The translations under genes were made by a program, and so were the position numbers. DNA of 64,000 nucleotides from Atherinomorus stipes. Its lineage: Eukaryota > Chordata > Actinopteri > Atheriniformes > Atherinidae. The notes below the pieces were generated by a model. The model made no database searches. It saw only the letters and a program-made list of their open reading frames with translations, and was not told the DNA's origin. The DNA is taken from positions 235,762-299,761 of the forward strand of contig JALJCO010013636.1 of NCBI GenBank assembly GCA_023101725.1, read 5' to 3'. Shown here one piece after another: positions 62,699-64,000 of the stretch. Numbering within the stretch: the first letter of the stretch is position 1; each line of letters starts with the position of its first letter.

Positions 62699-63969
62699 TA
62701 GAGCTGGGCAACACAACAATATAGCCTATATCGTCTCGACGAAAAATCTCTATAGTTTCATATGAGGCTCTATCGTTTATGCCACGATAGGCACTTTATT
62801 GCAACGTTTAATGAAGATGCGCCGCATGCACACGCACGCTACAAACAAACATGTAGGGAGACGGTGGTGGACTATTCAGACGAGTGTAATTAGAGCTAAT
62901 TCTTAACAAGATGACCAGCCGACACAAACTGAGAGGCTTGTACCTAAAGGAGGGGCAACTTCTGTTGCATGGATGCAGTTTGGATATAAAAGAAAGACCA
63001 ATGATAGCTGTTTGTATGCTGGCTCTGGGGGTGTCTTTCGGCACTATAGCATGACGTCTCCACAAGCTGGCATACATTCTGCTGACTGGTCCGTGACCGT
63101 GTCGGTCTTTTTTTTATATATATATTTTTGATATATATCCAAACACATCCATGAAACAGAAGTTGTCCCTCCTTTAACTACAAGCTCCTCAGTTTAGTTT
63201 GGCTGAGCATCTTGTTGAGAACTAATTATCATGGTCTGAAACACGTCTGCCACCGTTTCCTCCATGTTTGTTAAGGTCAAGATGAGTCGCGTGTCCGGGC
63301 ACGCAGCGCATGGCATCTTGACAAATAAATACTGCAGTGAAGTGCCTAATCGCGGACACTGTCAGATGTTAAAATGACCAACATATCCTGCTTAGAAAAA
63401 AATTTAAATAAAAGAAACATTCAGCACCTAGTACTGTTATTTGTTTAGTATATGATTTAAAAAACTGCATTTCCATTTTTCAATTTCAATATAAATTATA
63501 TATTAAAGCAATCCTTACCGATGTTACATTGTTACACTATTTTTTTAATAGGGTAAAATGCTATGAATGAGGTAATGGAACTCTGAAATACAAGACAGAC
63601 CCACCATTAATCAAAATAAAATATCATTACAATCTCTAAATATTTAGTGAAAACTCCAACCAATCCTTGAAGTGGGGTGCACCCCTTGGATTGGCCGAGG
63701 GACCTGCCTGTCAGACCTTTGCTTCTGCATTGGGAGGCAGAAGGAATGGGGGTGGGTCTTAGGAGTGAGGCGGGACTGTTGATATTCAAATAATCTTGCT
63801 GTGCTTTCTGAAATGCAAGATCGGTAAAGGTTGCTTAAACTGAATTATTGAATTGAACCAACCACCACCCACCCCCATCTCCCCCAAATAGCTATATTGT
63901 ATGCACATTGTTATTGTCATATAAAATGAGTAATATGATATGGGATTTTGGTCATATCGCCCAGTCTTA
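62699..63969. mobile_element. hAT element with perfect TSD and a nested TTAA MITE
   Basis: A perfect 8-bp duplication, GACTGGGT (62691-62698 and 63970-63977), bounds 1271 bp. Ends read TAGAGCTGGGCAACAC and, in reverse, TAAGACTGGGCGATATG. The TTAA MITE 63507-63834 lies inside. No transposase frame is present in the remaining ~0.9 kb. Confidence 0.88.
63507..63834. mobile_element. TTAA-flanked MITE, copy 2 (inverted)
   Basis: This 328 bp copy of the 4406-4732 element is in reverse orientation, with TTAA at 63503-63506 and 63835-63838. The ends read AGCAATCCTTACCGAT and ATCGGTAAAGGTTGCT. It is inserted inside the hAT element 62699-63969, so it is younger than that hAT insertion. Confidence 0.88.
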
Positions 63970-64000
63970 GACTGGGTACGAGTACTGCAGGAAGTACAAG

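Larger units (their letters stand above)
54488..64000 (-). other. taf4: TAF4 intron, 5' part (incomplete)
   Basis: This is intron sequence upstream of the 54487-54318 exon, running beyond the right edge. It contains a near full-length Tc1 copy (55030-56793), hAT elements (57145, 62699), a truncated Tc1-derived copy (59062) and a 33-base T run. The glutamine/serine/threonine-rich and TAFH-domain exons expected upstream were not found here. In 57470-59060 and 59400-62690 I see no gene; GT repeats occur near 58390-58430. Confidence 0.75.

Overview
The window looks like AT-rich teleost fish DNA, probably percomorph. That placement is inferred from the vertebrate gene structure, the intron sizes and the fish-style DNA transposons, not from any database search. 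Almost the whole window is one gene read on the minus strand. Five short exons, with consensus splice sites and exactly compatible phases, encode the C-terminal part of TAF4, the TFIID subunit that pairs with TAF12. In transcription order they are 54487-54318, 42806-42676, 33859-33734, 25717-25661 and 4094-3972. Together they encode about 202 codons. The gene runs off both ends: the N-terminal and TAFH exons lie beyond 64000 and the last coding exons lie before position 1.

The remaining ~63 kb is intron sequence heavily colonised by mobile DNA, much of which can be delimited from terminal inverted repeats (TIRs) and target-site duplications (TSDs). TA-flanked Tc1 elements: an internally deleted copy at 179-1365, a near full-length but frameshifted copy at 55030-56793, and four copies of a ~536 bp non-autonomous derivative. 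hAT elements with 8-bp TSDs: 27406-30023 (a host for four nested insertions), 51287-52078, 57145-57460 and 62699-63969. TTAA-flanked elements: 4406-4732 and 63507-63834 (the same family in opposite orientations), 43001-43536 and 44958-46392. Harbinger-like elements with TAA TSDs: 12238-12699 and 22652-23275, the latter keeping the start of a Myb/SANT-like ORF. A solo LTR with a perfect 5-bp TSD lies at 13109-13790. There are also retroelement tails and long microsatellites, including a ~180 bp GAAA tract and several TA tracts.

Region by region: 1-3971 is a 3' intron holding a Tc1 fossil. 4095-25660 is a 21.6 kb intron with TTAA, Tc1-derived, LTR and Harbinger elements, plus repeat-poor stretches that could hold regulatory sequence. 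25718-33733 carries the nested hAT cluster. 33860-42675 holds two Tc1-derived copies, TA tracts and a TIR element. 42807-54317 holds the three-deep nest at 44640-46588, another hAT and a CTCF-like site. 54488-64000 holds a Tc1 copy and two hATs.

I found no CRISPR array, operon, second host protein-coding gene, tRNA or rRNA, and no sign of a new multi-gene system. The most informative points are the TAF4 exon chain, the nested transposon stacks, the paired inverted TTAA elements and a few candidate regulatory blocks. Most long open frames in the window are chance frames in introns, simple repeats or transposons.
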